From: RACS-047 sp031553855
Lineage (GTDB): Bacteria > Bacillota > Clostridia > Christensenellales > Pumilibacteraceae
Length of the DNA stretch: 64,000 nt
Direction: 5' to 3'
NCBI GenBank assembly: GCA_031553855.1
Contig: JAVBKW010000004.1
Span: forward strand, 62,001-126,000
In this document: positions 7,269-15,329 of the stretch, piece by piece
Numbering within the stretch: position 1 is the first letter of the stretch
Layout of the letters: each line of letters begins with the position of its first letter
Translations under genes and position numbers: made by a program
The notes under the pieces: model-generated
Databases searched by the model: none
Told to the model about the DNA's origin: nothing
The model's input: only the letters and a program-made list of their open reading frames with translations

Positions 7269-8279
7269 ATGAATAATAAAAATATAAACGACGTAGTAAT
7301 GTCCTCGCGCGTACGGCTTGCGCGCAATATTGCGGGGCTGCCATTTGGCGGCAAAATTGACGCAAAAGCCGCAAGAGCCATACCCCATGATATTTATTCG
7401 GCTCTGTCTAAGGACGAAACATTGCGGCTTTACCGCGTCGGCGAGATAAGCGCGACAGACGGCGCGGTGCTTATGGAAAAGCATCTAATTTCCGCCGACC
7501 TTCTCAGTAATAAGGAAAGCGGCGCGGTGCTTATAAACGAGTCAGAAACGTTGAGCATAATGATAAACGAAGAGGACCATATACGCGAGCAGTGCATTTT
7601 GGCGGGCGAGTCGCTGAAAAAAGCGTACGAGACTATCAACAGGATAGACGACAGGCTTTTAAAGAGCCTGCGCTTTGCGTTCAACGAAACTCTCGGTTTT
7701 TTGACGGCCTGCCCTACAAACTTAGGTACGGGATTGCGCGCGTCGGCCATGATGTTTTTGCCGGGGCTTAGCATATACAATAAGCTTGAATCCTGCATAA
7801 ACGCGGTGTCGCGCTTTAATATGGCGGTGCGCGGCGTGTACGGGGAGGGCAGTAAGTCGGCGGGTTATATTTTCCAGATATCGAACCAAAAAACCCTTGG
7901 AATTACGGAGGACGAGATAATAGGCTCTGTGAGCGGTGCGGTCGCGCAGATAGCCGAAAACGAGTTTATGGCGCGTGATATGCTGCTCTCTAATTCCGGA
8001 GCCGAGCTAAAAGACAAGATTTTCCGCGCCTACGGAATACTCACAAACGCATATAAGCTTTCAAGCTCGGAGTTTATGGAGCTTATTTCACTCATAAAAC
8101 TCGGCGCGTACTACGGCTTTATAAGTGTTTCCGACCGCGAACGTTTCGACCGCCTGATAACCGCGGCGCAGCCTGCAAACATTATTGCAATGTCGTCTAA
8201 AGAATTGAGTGATGAGGAGCGCGACGTGTTCCGCGCCGCGTTTGTGTCGAGGAACCTCGTATCGCTCACAAAAAAATAA
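7269..8279 (+). CDS. mcsB: Protein-arginine kinase McsB
   Basis: Phosphorylates arginine residues of damaged proteins and of CtsR, marking targets for ClpCP. The 336-residue product belongs to the phosphagen kinase fold: SSRVRLARNIAG near the N-terminus, INEEDHIREQ in the active site, the loop LGTGLRASAMMFLPGL, and RGVYGEGSKSAGYIFQISNQKTLG. Near the C-terminus, ERDVFRA matches the RDxxRA pocket known as the allosteric phosphoarginine site of McsB. The Shine-Dalgarno sequence is strong (AGGAGGT) but lies about 13 bases from the ATG, inside a TATGAC/GTCATA inverted repeat. It is third in the operon; the YwlE-type phosphatase that would reverse its action is encoded at 16334. Confidence 0.97.
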   Translation: MNNKNINDVVMSSRVRLARNIAGLPFGGKIDAKAARAIPHDIYSALSKDETLRLYRVGEISATDGAVLMEKHLISADLLSNKESGAVLINESETLSIMINEEDHIREQCILAGESLKKAYETINRIDDRLLKSLRFAFNETLGFLTACPTNLGTGLRASAMMFLPGLSIYNKLESCINAVSRFNMAVRGVYGEGSKSAGYIFQISNQKTLGITEDEIIGSVSGAVAQIAENEFMARDMLLSNSGAELKDKIFRAYGILTNAYKLSSSEFMELISLIKLGAYYGFISVSDRERFDRLITAAQPANIIAMSSKELSDEERDVFRAAFVSRNLVSLTKK

Positions 8280-8294
8280 GGAGATAAACTTAAA

Positions 8295-10721
8295 ATGAAC
8301 ATTCCGGTATCAGAAAATTTAAAGCAAGCGTTAGAAACGGCAAAAAAAGCCGCGTTAAAGTATTCAAACCCCGTTATCGGCACGGAGCACGTCATGTACG
8401 GGCTGATGATGACGGACGGCAGCGCGGCAAGCGGACTGCTCCGCAGCAGCGGTATAACGCCTCAGGACTTTGAGGACGCGTTTGAAAACGGCGACCACGT
8501 TGCCTCCTACGGAATCGCCTTCAGCGACCGTATAAACCAAACTTTAATGTCGGCATATAAACTGTGCCTGTCGGCGGGCGAGCCGTTCGTGGGAACGGAG
8601 CATATGCTCTATTGCCTTTTATCCGACAGCGCGAGCTACGCCTATCATATCCTCTCGTCGCGCGGGGTTGACGCGGAGCAATTGAAGGCAAAAACCGCGG
8701 CGTCGCTGCAAAAGTCCGACGCACAATATAGGAGCGAGTCAACCGGCTCTGCGGCGGCGGATCTTCCCGCGCAGCTAAGCGACTTAGGCATAAACCTGAC
8801 TAAAAAAGCCGCCGAGCATAAAATAGACCCCATTATCGGCAGGGAAGAGGAAATAGAGCGCATAATTCAGATACTTTGCCGCAAAACAAAAAACAATCCG
8901 GTGCTTATAGGCGAGCCGGGCGTCGGTAAAAGCGCGGTAGTCGAGGGGCTTGCAAAGGCGATAGTGGACGGAAACGTGCCGGAATTACTAAAAAATAAAA
9001 TCGTTTTCAGCCTCGATATCGGCTCACTCGTCGCCGGAACTAAGTACCGCGGCGCGCTTGAGGAAAAGCTTAAAACCGCTATCGACTTAATTATGAAACA
9101 GGGCAATATCATCGTCTTTATCGACGAGCTGCACACGTTGGCCCAAGCCGGCAGCAAGGAAGGCGAGGTCACGCCGTCGGACATATTAAAGCCGTATTTA
9201 GCGCGCGGCGAAATGCAGACTATCGGCGCGACTACGACGGACGAATACAGAAAGTTTATAGAAAAGGATAAGGCGTTGGAACGCCGTTTCCAGCCTGTTA
9301 TAGTCGCCCCGCCCACGGTCGAGCAGACGATCGAGATTTTGCGCGGCTTAAAGGAGCATTACGAGGCTTTTCATAAAATAAAGATCCGCGACGAGGCTTT
9401 AGAGGCCGCGGCAAAGCTTTCCGATCGCTATATCATGGACAGATTCCTTCCCGATAAAGCCATCGACTTGATTGACGAGGCGATGAGCCGGGCAAAGGTC
9501 AGCTCAAACACTATCCCGCCCGACTTAAAAATGGAGCAGGAACAGTTAAAAGTTTTGGAACAGCAGAAAATCGAAGCGATGCGCCGCTCGAATTTCATTA
9601 AGGTGGACGAAATAAACGCCGCAATAAACAACCAAAAGGCTAAAATAGAGCAGCTTAAAGTTGACTGGTCAAGGAACAACGAACGCTCCGGCGGCGAGAT
9701 AGGCTCCGAAGAAATTGCCCAGATCGTCGCAAAATGGACGAAGATACCGGTCACAAAGCTGACCGAAACCGAAATGCAGAGGCTTTCAAACCTCGAACAG
9801 ATCCTGCATGAGCGCGTTATAGGGCAGGACGCTGCCGTAACGGCGGTCGCAAAGGCTATAAGGCGCGCAAGGGCGGGTTTGAAAGACCATAACCGCCCCG
9901 TAGGCTCATTCCTGTTTTTAGGCCCCACCGGCGTAGGTAAAACCGAGCTTACAAAGGCGCTCAGCGAGGCTATGTTCGACGACGAAAACGCAATAATCCG
10001 GCTGGATATGTCGGAGTATATGGAAGCGCATTCGGTTTCAAAGCTTATCGGCTCTCCTCCGGGGTACGTCGGGTTTGACGAGGGCGGGCAGCTTACCGAA
10101 CAGGTTCGCAGAAAGCCGTATTCGGTCGTGCTGTTTGACGAAATCGAAAAAGCACATCCGGACGTTTATAACGCCCTGTTGCAGATCCTCGACGACGGCA
10201 GACTGACCGATTCACAAGGAAGAGTCGTTAATTTTAAAAAAACTATCATAATTATTACGAGCAAAGTCGGGGCGGCGGACGTGAAAAAAGCGCCTAAATC
10301 CTTGGGATTTGCAGTCGCGGCCGACGATTTAAAGCGCGAGGACGATAGAGCCGAGCAAATAATGACGGAAGCTTTAAAGCGGCAGTTTAAGCCTGAATTT
10401 ATTAACCGTATCGACGTTATAACGATATTCAAGCATTTAAGCCGCGAAAATATCGCCAAAATTGCCGTGCTTATGCTCTCGAAAAGCCAGAAAAACCTTA
10501 AAGAGCGCGGTATAAAGCTGGAATTATCGCAAGAAGCAATGGACTTTATAATCGAAAAAGGCTACGATCCCGAATACGGCGCGCGCCCGCTAAGAAGAGT
10601 AATAGAGCAAAATATTGAGGACAACATCGCTGAAAGCATCTTAAGCGGCAGAGTCAAAAACAACGACACCGTTTATGTAGACGTACAGAACGGTCAGGTA
10701 ACTATAAATCCGAGAAGATAA
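8295..10721 (+). CDS. clpC: ATP-dependent Clp protease ATPase subunit ClpC
   Basis: Hsp100 unfoldase that feeds substrates, including phosphoarginine-tagged proteins, to ClpP. The 808-residue product has an N-domain with two Clp repeats (about 1-140), a D1 AAA+ module with Walker A GEPGVGKS (about 206) and arginine-finger region LERRFQP, a coiled M-domain (about 400-470), and a D2 module with Walker A GPTGVGKT (about 543) and FKPEFINRID. In D2 the usual TSN at sensor 1 reads TSK (K657, AAA codon at 10263), an unexpected change. The ATG follows an AAGGAG that overlaps the mcsB stop. It is the last gene of the ctsR operon; a 124-bp palindromic element follows 76 bp later. Confidence 0.97.
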   Translation: MNIPVSENLKQALETAKKAALKYSNPVIGTEHVMYGLMMTDGSAASGLLRSSGITPQDFEDAFENGDHVASYGIAFSDRINQTLMSAYKLCLSAGEPFVGTEHMLYCLLSDSASYAYHILSSRGVDAEQLKAKTAASLQKSDAQYRSESTGSAAADLPAQLSDLGINLTKKAAEHKIDPIIGREEEIERIIQILCRKTKNNPVLIGEPGVGKSAVVEGLAKAIVDGNVPELLKNKIVFSLDIGSLVAGTKYRGALEEKLKTAIDLIMKQGNIIVFIDELHTLAQAGSKEGEVTPSDILKPYLARGEMQTIGATTTDEYRKFIEKDKALERRFQPVIVAPPTVEQTIEILRGLKEHYEAFHKIKIRDEALEAAAKLSDRYIMDRFLPDKAIDLIDEAMSRAKVSSNTIPPDLKMEQEQLKVLEQQKIEAMRRSNFIKVDEINAAINNQKAKIEQLKVDWSRNNERSGGEIGSEEIAQIVAKWTKIPVTKLTETEMQRLSNLEQILHERVIGQDAAVTAVAKAIRRARAGLKDHNRPVGSFLFLGPTGVGKTELTKALSEAMFDDENAIIRLDMSEYMEAHSVSKLIGSPPGYVGFDEGGQLTEQVRRKPYSVVLFDEIEKAHPDVYNALLQILDDGRLTDSQGRVVNFKKTIIIITSKVGAADVKKAPKSLGFAVAADDLKREDDRAEQIMTEALKRQFKPEFINRIDVITIFKHLSRENIAKIAVLMLSKSQKNLKERGIKLELSQEAMDFIIEKGYDPEYGARPLRRVIEQNIEDNIAESILSGRVKNNDTVYVDVQNGQVTINPRR

Positions 10722-10797
10722 TAGCAAACTATATGTGCGCCTCATAAAGTGGCAACTAATTAAGGGGATCTCTCACGGCTATAAGTAAAAACCATAG

Positions 10798-10921
10798 GGT
10801 GTTTCAAGAAGGGGTTAGAGACGGGTAACAGGTGGCAAAATGGCGAGCGGCGCGTATATTGAATACGTAACCGAGCCATTTTGCCACACGTAACCCGTAT
10901 ATGACCCCTTATTGAGACACC
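10798..10921. repeat. Palindromic repeat element, copy D (124 bp)
   Basis: Arms of 47 bp (10798-10844 and 10875-10921) are about 39/47 complementary and include an exact 14-bp inner stem GTGGCAAAATGGC-like. The 30-bp centre holds GCGTATATTGAATACG, the same type of motif as in copies A, B and C. It lies between the converging ends of clpC and the ferritin-like gene and could act as a bidirectional terminator, although it lacks a long T run. Confidence 0.8.
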
Positions 10922-10932
10922 TCGCTAATCAG

Positions 10933-11445
10933 TTATTCCCTTGTTAACTTATGCAAAACTTGCGTCAGCACCTGAACGTGGTTTTCCTCGTCCAGAATGA
11001 TCCTCTTGATAAGCGCCGCGACCTGTTCGTTATCGAGCTTTGTGAGCATTGCCTTATAATCCTCGATAGCTTTCAGCTCTCCCTCAAGATCGTCCATGAT
11101 CATTTTTTGCGGAGTAACGGAATAGGAAACGTAGGACGTATTGAAATAATTATTCATAATAGGCGGCCGCGCGCTCATAACGGGATTGACGCCCAGGTTC
11201 CACAACGCCTTGCCCAGTAAATCAAAATGCACCATTTCCGCTATACCGATATTTTCTAAAATATCGGCATAAGATTCGAGCCCGAGCTTGTAGAAGTTAA
11301 AATGGTGGTATATGTATTGGCTCAACGCGGTCATTTCGCTATGCGAGGCGGCATACGCGGGCGAAATTATCGCGGCAGACTGCAAATCCTCCGTTAAGAT
11401 ATCGACGGACGGGTAGGGGATGTCCAAAATCAAAGGCTTACTCAT
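10933..11445 (-). CDS. Ferritin-like diiron/dimanganese protein
   Basis: The 170-residue product is a four-helix ferritin-like protein. It shows E37, then E70-x-x-H73 (IAEMVHF), a glutamate pair around 121-123 in the third helix, and E153-x-x-H156 (DEENHV), the ligand pattern of a dimetal carboxylate site. Such proteins include rubrerythrin-like and manganese-catalase-like members involved in oxygen or peroxide defence in anaerobes. No rubredoxin domain is attached, and the length is short for a manganese catalase, so the exact reaction is open. It stands alone, convergent to clpC, with its own ribosome binding site (AAGGAGTAATGATATATG). Confidence 0.75.
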   Translation of the reverse strand: MSKPLILDIPYPSVDILTEDLQSAAIISPAYAASHSEMTALSQYIYHHFNFYKLGLESYADILENIGIAEMVHFDLLGKALWNLGVNPVMSARPPIMNNYFNTSYVSYSVTPQKMIMDDLEGELKAIEDYKAMLTKLDNEQVAALIKRIILDEENHVQVLTQVLHKLTRE

Positions 11446-11549
11446 ATATCATTACTCCTTAAAAATAGATTTACCATATATAGTAATGTATATGAAAGCC
11501 GCCCGTTTAAATGAACAAAAAAAGCCGCCGGAGCTGAAAATTTTTTAAA

Positions 11550-11578
11550 TTGACAACCCCGGCTTTTTCCATTATAAT
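11550..11578 (+). promoter_or_regulatory. Consensus promoter reading toward ppa
   Basis: TTGACA (11550-11555), a 17-bp spacer and TATAAT (11573-11578). The nearest plus-strand gene is ppa at 11867, which gives a leader of about 280 bases that is antisense to the small ORF at 11655-11795. Confidence 0.75.
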
Positions 11579-11654
11579 GTAATTAAGGAAACAATCCTTA
11601 AAAGCATTCATTAATCACAGCTTAAAATTTCAGCCGAATTGTGTTTATCAATTT

Positions 11655-11795
11655 TTAAAGGTCATCCGCGTCCTGTACCGGTTTATCGAAAGGGTCGTCG
11701 GGATTTGTACCCGTATAGCTGCCGTCGGGGTCTGTGTCGCTGCTAAAAGCTTCGGTGAGTGTTTCAAAGTATAATTCGTTTGTGATTTCGTCCAT
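11655..11795 (-). CDS. Small acidic protein of unknown function (46 aa)
   Basis: A 46-codon ORF on the minus strand starts at ATG 11795 with a good ribosome binding site (AAGGAGT, 6 bases upstream) and stops at TAA. The product starts MDEITNELYFETLTEAFSSD and is strongly acidic, with many Asp residues and a DPDG/NPDDP pattern in the second half; there is no signal or membrane segment. I do not recognise it. It lies in an otherwise empty 420-bp interval, divergent from ppa, and is crossed by the ppa leader in antisense. The ribosome binding site and spacing favour a real gene; the small size and absent family evidence argue for caution. Confidence 0.5.
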   Translation of the reverse strand: MDEITNELYFETLTEAFSSDTDPDGSYTGTNPDDPFDKPVQDADDL

Positions 11796-11866
11796 TTTTT
11801 TACTCCTTGTATAAAAGTAATTTGCCCCGAATCTGTCTAAATATGCAAATAAGAAGGTAGGAAAAT

Positions 11867-12397
11867 ATGAATATCTGGCACGATATAAATCCCGAGCGCG
11901 TTAAGCCGAATAAGTTCACCGCCGTTGTTGAGATTTCTAAGGGCTCTAAGCAGAAATACGAGCTGGATAAGGAAACCGGGCTTTTGATCCTCGACCGTAT
12001 TTTATACACGTCTACCCACTATCCGGCAAATTACGGCTTCATTCCGCGCACCTATGCCGACGACGGCGACCCGCTCGACGTGCTTGTACTTTGCTCTGAA
12101 AGCCTTCAGCCGCTGAGCCTTGTCACTTGCTATCCCATCGGCGTCATCACTATGACCGACGGCGATTCTAACGACGAAAAAATCATAGCGATACCGTGCA
12201 ACGACCCCACTTATAACGACTATAAAAGCATATATGACCTTCCAAAGCACATCTTCGACGAAATGGAGCATTTTTTCTCCGTCTACAAACAGCTTGAAAA
12301 CAAGCATACCGCAGTAAATCAGGTAGCCAATAAAGCTAAAGCTATAGAGATAATCGAGCATACGATAGAAAACTACATAAAGTCTTTTTGCGTTTAA
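11867..12397 (+). CDS. ppa: Inorganic pyrophosphatase (family I)
   Basis: Cytoplasmic Mg-dependent hydrolysis of pyrophosphate to phosphate, pulling biosynthetic reactions forward. The 176-residue product has the family I hallmark DGDPLDVLVL (three metal-binding aspartates), preceded by HYPANYGFIPRTYADD, and later DEKIIAIPCNDPTY. Length is normal. The probable promoter is at 11550-11578. Its stop codon overlaps by 4 bp the stop of the convergent cardiolipin synthase gene, so the two transcripts share their 3' ends and no terminator is visible between them. Confidence 0.97.
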   Translation: MNIWHDINPERVKPNKFTAVVEISKGSKQKYELDKETGLLILDRILYTSTHYPANYGFIPRTYADDGDPLDVLVLCSESLQPLSLVTCYPIGVITMTDGDSNDEKIIAIPCNDPTYNDYKSIYDLPKHIFDEMEHFFSVYKQLENKHTAVNQVANKAKAIEIIEHTIENYIKSFCV

Positions 12398-13911
12398 AAC
12401 ATCGGCGAAATAAGCCTGTAAAACGTATTTTTAAATCCTCTCTCATCGATATCACCGACTTTGACCTCGACGCATTTTTCAAGTGTGCCGAGGTAGTCTT
12501 TTTCTATCGTCTCTATCACGGCGCACCCATACATCACTGCGCCGCATTCGTATTGCAGGCAGAAAGAACGGTAGTCTAAATTGCACGAGCCCGCGTATGC
12601 GCGCAGTCCGTCGGCGGAGACCATTTTTGCGTGGTTGAAGCCGTCTTTAAACTCATATATCTTCACGCCCGCGTTCAAAAGAGCGGGATAATATGAGCGC
12701 GTCATATTAAAAACCAGCTTTTTGTCGGGGATATGCGGCGTTAATATCCTTACGTCCGTTCCGCCGCGCGCCGCGTTTATAATTGCGCTGAGCGTTTCAT
12801 CGTCTAAGATCAGGTATGGCGTACTGATATAAAGATGTTTTTCCGAGTTGCGGATCAAATCCAGAAACACAGCTTTATGCAGCTGCAATTCAGCTCCGGG
12901 GCCGTCGGTAAACGGCTGGATAAAGCCGCCGCATACTTCGCCCTCCGTTAGTTTCCCGTTTTTTAAAAACAGCGATATATCCTCTTTTTTTTCGGCTAAA
13001 AGCTGCCACATACGCAAAAACATAACTGTGAAACTGCGCGCGGCCTCTGCTGTGACTTTTATGGCGGTGTCGCGCCAGTAGCCGTATTTTTTAGTAAGGT
13101 TTATCGATTCGTCGTTGATATTAAAGCCGCCGGTAAACGCGGTTTTACCGTCGATCGCCACGATTTTGCGGTGGTCGCGCACGTTTATGTTGGACGAGTA
13201 CGCCGGCGGATTATACGATTGTAAGTATATGCCGCATTTGCGCAGCTCTTTTTTCGTCGCGCTTTTTAGCTTATTGAACGATCCCGCGCCGTCGAAAATA
13301 ATGCGTATTTTTACGCCCTCGGCGGCCTTTTCTTTCAAAATATCCAGTAGTGAATTTAAAAAGGAGCCGTCTTTGAGCTGATAGAACTCCATAAAAATAA
13401 AGCTTTCAGCATTCCTCAATTCCTTGAAAAGCGCGTTTTTGAACGGGATCCCGTCGGGGTAATATTCGATACCTCCGCTTGCAAAAGCGGGATAGCCGCT
13501 GTTTGAACGCACAAAACCTATCAGCTTATTGTCTATGGCGTCCAAAGTGTTGCCGGAAGCTTCAAAATTGCCCTCTAAAAAGCTTTGCGTTTCTTGTGTT
13601 ATTTCTTTTATGCGGCGGACTATCCTCTTTTTTAGCGTCTTGCGTCCTATCAGGATATACAAAAAGCTGCCTAAAAGCGGGAAAAGCGCTATCGTCACAA
13701 GCCAGCCGAGCTTATAAAACGACGAATTTTCGCTGTTGACAATAAATATGAGCCCAATAAGTGCGATAAAATACTGCAAAAATAAAACCGCCGCCGACAC
13801 CCTCGCGCCGAAAAATCCGCCGATCAAAATAACAAGTACCGCGCTTTGCGCCGCCGCGGCTATAACGAGCGGCAGGATTTTGAAAAGAAAGAGCTTAACA
13901 AAAAGTTTCAT
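12394..13911 (-). CDS. cls: Cardiolipin synthase (phospholipase D superfamily)
   Basis: Membrane enzyme that condenses phosphatidylglycerol into cardiolipin. The 505-residue product has two N-terminal membrane segments (about 8-33 and 38-58, with a further hydrophobic stretch at 68-88) and two phospholipase D motifs: HRKIVAID (H247) and HAKMVSAD (H427). Both HxK(x)4D motifs are intact, and each is followed by the usual GG or GSCN segment. The size is standard for bacterial Cls. It stands alone and converges on ppa with a 4-bp overlap. Confidence 0.95.
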   Translation of the reverse strand: MKLFVKLFLFKILPLVIAAAAQSAVLVILIGGFFGARVSAAVLFLQYFIALIGLIFIVNSENSSFYKLGWLVTIALFPLLGSFLYILIGRKTLKKRIVRRIKEITQETQSFLEGNFEASGNTLDAIDNKLIGFVRSNSGYPAFASGGIEYYPDGIPFKNALFKELRNAESFIFMEFYQLKDGSFLNSLLDILKEKAAEGVKIRIIFDGAGSFNKLKSATKKELRKCGIYLQSYNPPAYSSNINVRDHRKIVAIDGKTAFTGGFNINDESINLTKKYGYWRDTAIKVTAEAARSFTVMFLRMWQLLAEKKEDISLFLKNGKLTEGEVCGGFIQPFTDGPGAELQLHKAVFLDLIRNSEKHLYISTPYLILDDETLSAIINAARGGTDVRILTPHIPDKKLVFNMTRSYYPALLNAGVKIYEFKDGFNHAKMVSADGLRAYAGSCNLDYRSFCLQYECGAVMYGCAVIETIEKDYLGTLEKCVEVKVGDIDERGFKNTFYRLISPMF

Positions 13912-14028
13912 AGTACTTCATAATTTGGCTGTTTGAGAGCTTATTATTCACAAAAAGGTTGTTTTGAAAATCGCCGCCTCCCGCGTTTACGCTTGCCTGC
14001 GGCGCAGTGAATATGATATAATAGCTTT

Positions 14029-14394
14029 ATGAGTAGAAAAGTTAAGCAGATATTAGCTATAATAGCTTTGGTTTTTATGGGGATATTCACCGTAACGTTT
14101 GTAATGTTTCTGTATAACCCCAGAATGTTCGGCGGGGTGCTGGCGTTTATCGTGTTTGCGTCCGGAGTTTTAGGAATAGGCTTATTTGTAACTATAAAAG
14201 CCGCGGATAAAGAAAAGAAGACTGATGGCGAGCCTCCTATAGACGGGGAAAAAAATCCCAATGATGATATAGAGAAAGAAGCCGGGGAAATAAAGGCGGA
14301 CGAAAAGACGGAGGACGAAAAGACGGCGGACGAAGAGCCGGCCGATAAAGAATTTCAGGAAACTGTTGAGGACTCTTCCGCGCCTAAAAATTAA
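14029..14394 (+). CDS. Small two-TM membrane protein with acidic tail
   Basis: The 121-residue product has two hydrophobic helices (about 6-30 and 34-56) with a short loop, then a roughly 60-residue hydrophilic tail rich in Glu, Asp and Lys with imperfect repeats (DEKTEDEKTADEEPADKE). The charge pattern (MSRKVKQ before the first helix, KAADKEKK after the second) puts both ends in the cytoplasm. I do not recognise a family. A -10-like TATAAT at about 14015 is close to the ATG. It converges on the next gene with only 11 bp between the stops. Confidence 0.6.
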   Translation: MSRKVKQILAIIALVFMGIFTVTFVMFLYNPRMFGGVLAFIVFASGVLGIGLFVTIKAADKEKKTDGEPPIDGEKNPNDDIEKEAGEIKADEKTEDEKTADEEPADKEFQETVEDSSAPKN

Positions 14395-14405
14395 AAAAAA
14401 GTTTT

Positions 14406-15182
14406 TCAGCCGTTTTTGCGGAGTTTTTGTTTAATGTCGAGCCTGCATAAAACCCCGAGCGTAAGGCAGAGGGCGGAAACGCACAGATAATAGATGCCGT
14501 GGCGCATAAAAAGTGAGGAAACTATAAGTATAAACGATATATAAAAATATCCTCTAGACCTATCCGGTTCGAGCGCGCCGAGCGCAAAATCCTTTAGCGG
14601 AGCCTTTTTAGGTTTATTCAGCTTAATCAAAACCGGCGGAATCGCGCCGAGCGCCTTTAAAAGAGAGAAAACCTTTTCTTCATTAAGTACGGTTATTTTG
14701 ATATCCGGCAGCGTTTTAATAAGAGCCGCGCAATCCTTATCTGCGCCTGCGGCAGTCAAAATCAAAAGGCGTTTTGCGTTTTGCGCCCTTGCCAGCCCGT
14801 AAAAAATCGCCGTATCGGAGGCGGAAAGCTTATTGAGCCGTATTTTTACGAAAACCGCCGTAGCTCTCACCATTAAAAAGCCGTTGTGAGAAACAGGCTT
14901 ATACCTTTTGCAAAGCGCGTTAAAGAAATGTCCAAGCGCAAAATCCTCGCCCCCGAAGATAAACTGGTTCATCGTTTCTCTGATCTGCGGATCCGTCTTT
15001 TTTTGTTTTTTTGCCTGTGAAAGCGACAAAAGCGCAGTCATAGCCAGTCCGCCCGCGACGGCGGCGGCAATGATAGCCGCAGTATCGCCCATAAAATACC
15101 CCGCAACAGCCATAGTGAAAAAAGCGGCGGTCAAAAACGTTATCAGGGTGTCGATAAATTTTGAAATATAGCTTTTTTTCAT
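14406..15182 (-). CDS. Membrane protein of unknown function
   Basis: The 258-residue product has two N-terminal membrane helices (about 10-28 and 33-52), a soluble middle domain of about 140 residues (strands VRATAVFVKIRL, AKRLLILTAAG, IKITVLNEEKVFSLLKAL), and two C-terminal helices (about 210-226 and 228-244). The middle alpha/beta domain loosely resembles restriction-endonuclease-like folds that occur between membrane helices in other proteins, but no catalytic motif is convincing. The neighbourhood gives no functional clue. Its upstream region holds the second AACAAGACTGTGA-type repeat. Confidence 0.6.
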   Translation of the reverse strand: MKKSYISKFIDTLITFLTAAFFTMAVAGYFMGDTAAIIAAAVAGGLAMTALLSLSQAKKQKKTDPQIRETMNQFIFGGEDFALGHFFNALCKRYKPVSHNGFLMVRATAVFVKIRLNKLSASDTAIFYGLARAQNAKRLLILTAAGADKDCAALIKTLPDIKITVLNEEKVFSLLKALGAIPPVLIKLNKPKKAPLKDFALGALEPDRSRGYFYISFILIVSSLFMRHGIYYLCVSALCLTLGVLCRLDIKQKLRKNG

Positions 15183-15235
15183 ATATATAGATTATTGACG
15201 CGCCAGAGGGTATTTAAACAGAAAAATGCTGTATT

Positions 15236-15302
15236 AACAAGAGTGGGGATAAGCGATAAGCGGAGTTACTTTAGTTTTATCAACTCCAATCACAGTCTTG
15301 TT
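15236..15302. repeat. Inverted-repeat element with AACAAGACTGTGA end, copy 2 (67 bp)
   Basis: The right end TCACAGTCTTGTT (15290-15302) is identical to the right end of copy 1 (1347-1359). The left end AACAAGAGTGGGG (15236) is a diverged complement. The adjacent stretch TTTATCAACTCC matches TTTAATCAACTC of copy 1. It appears to be a shorter, degraded member lying between divergent genes. Confidence 0.6.
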
Positions 15303-15329
15303 AAGAAATAAAGGAGCCTAAAGCGGGAT

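Noticed and set aside
11580..11866. Riboswitch in the long ppa leader
   Set aside because: I found no known aptamer consensus and no terminator/antiterminator pair; the interval instead contains a small antisense ORF.
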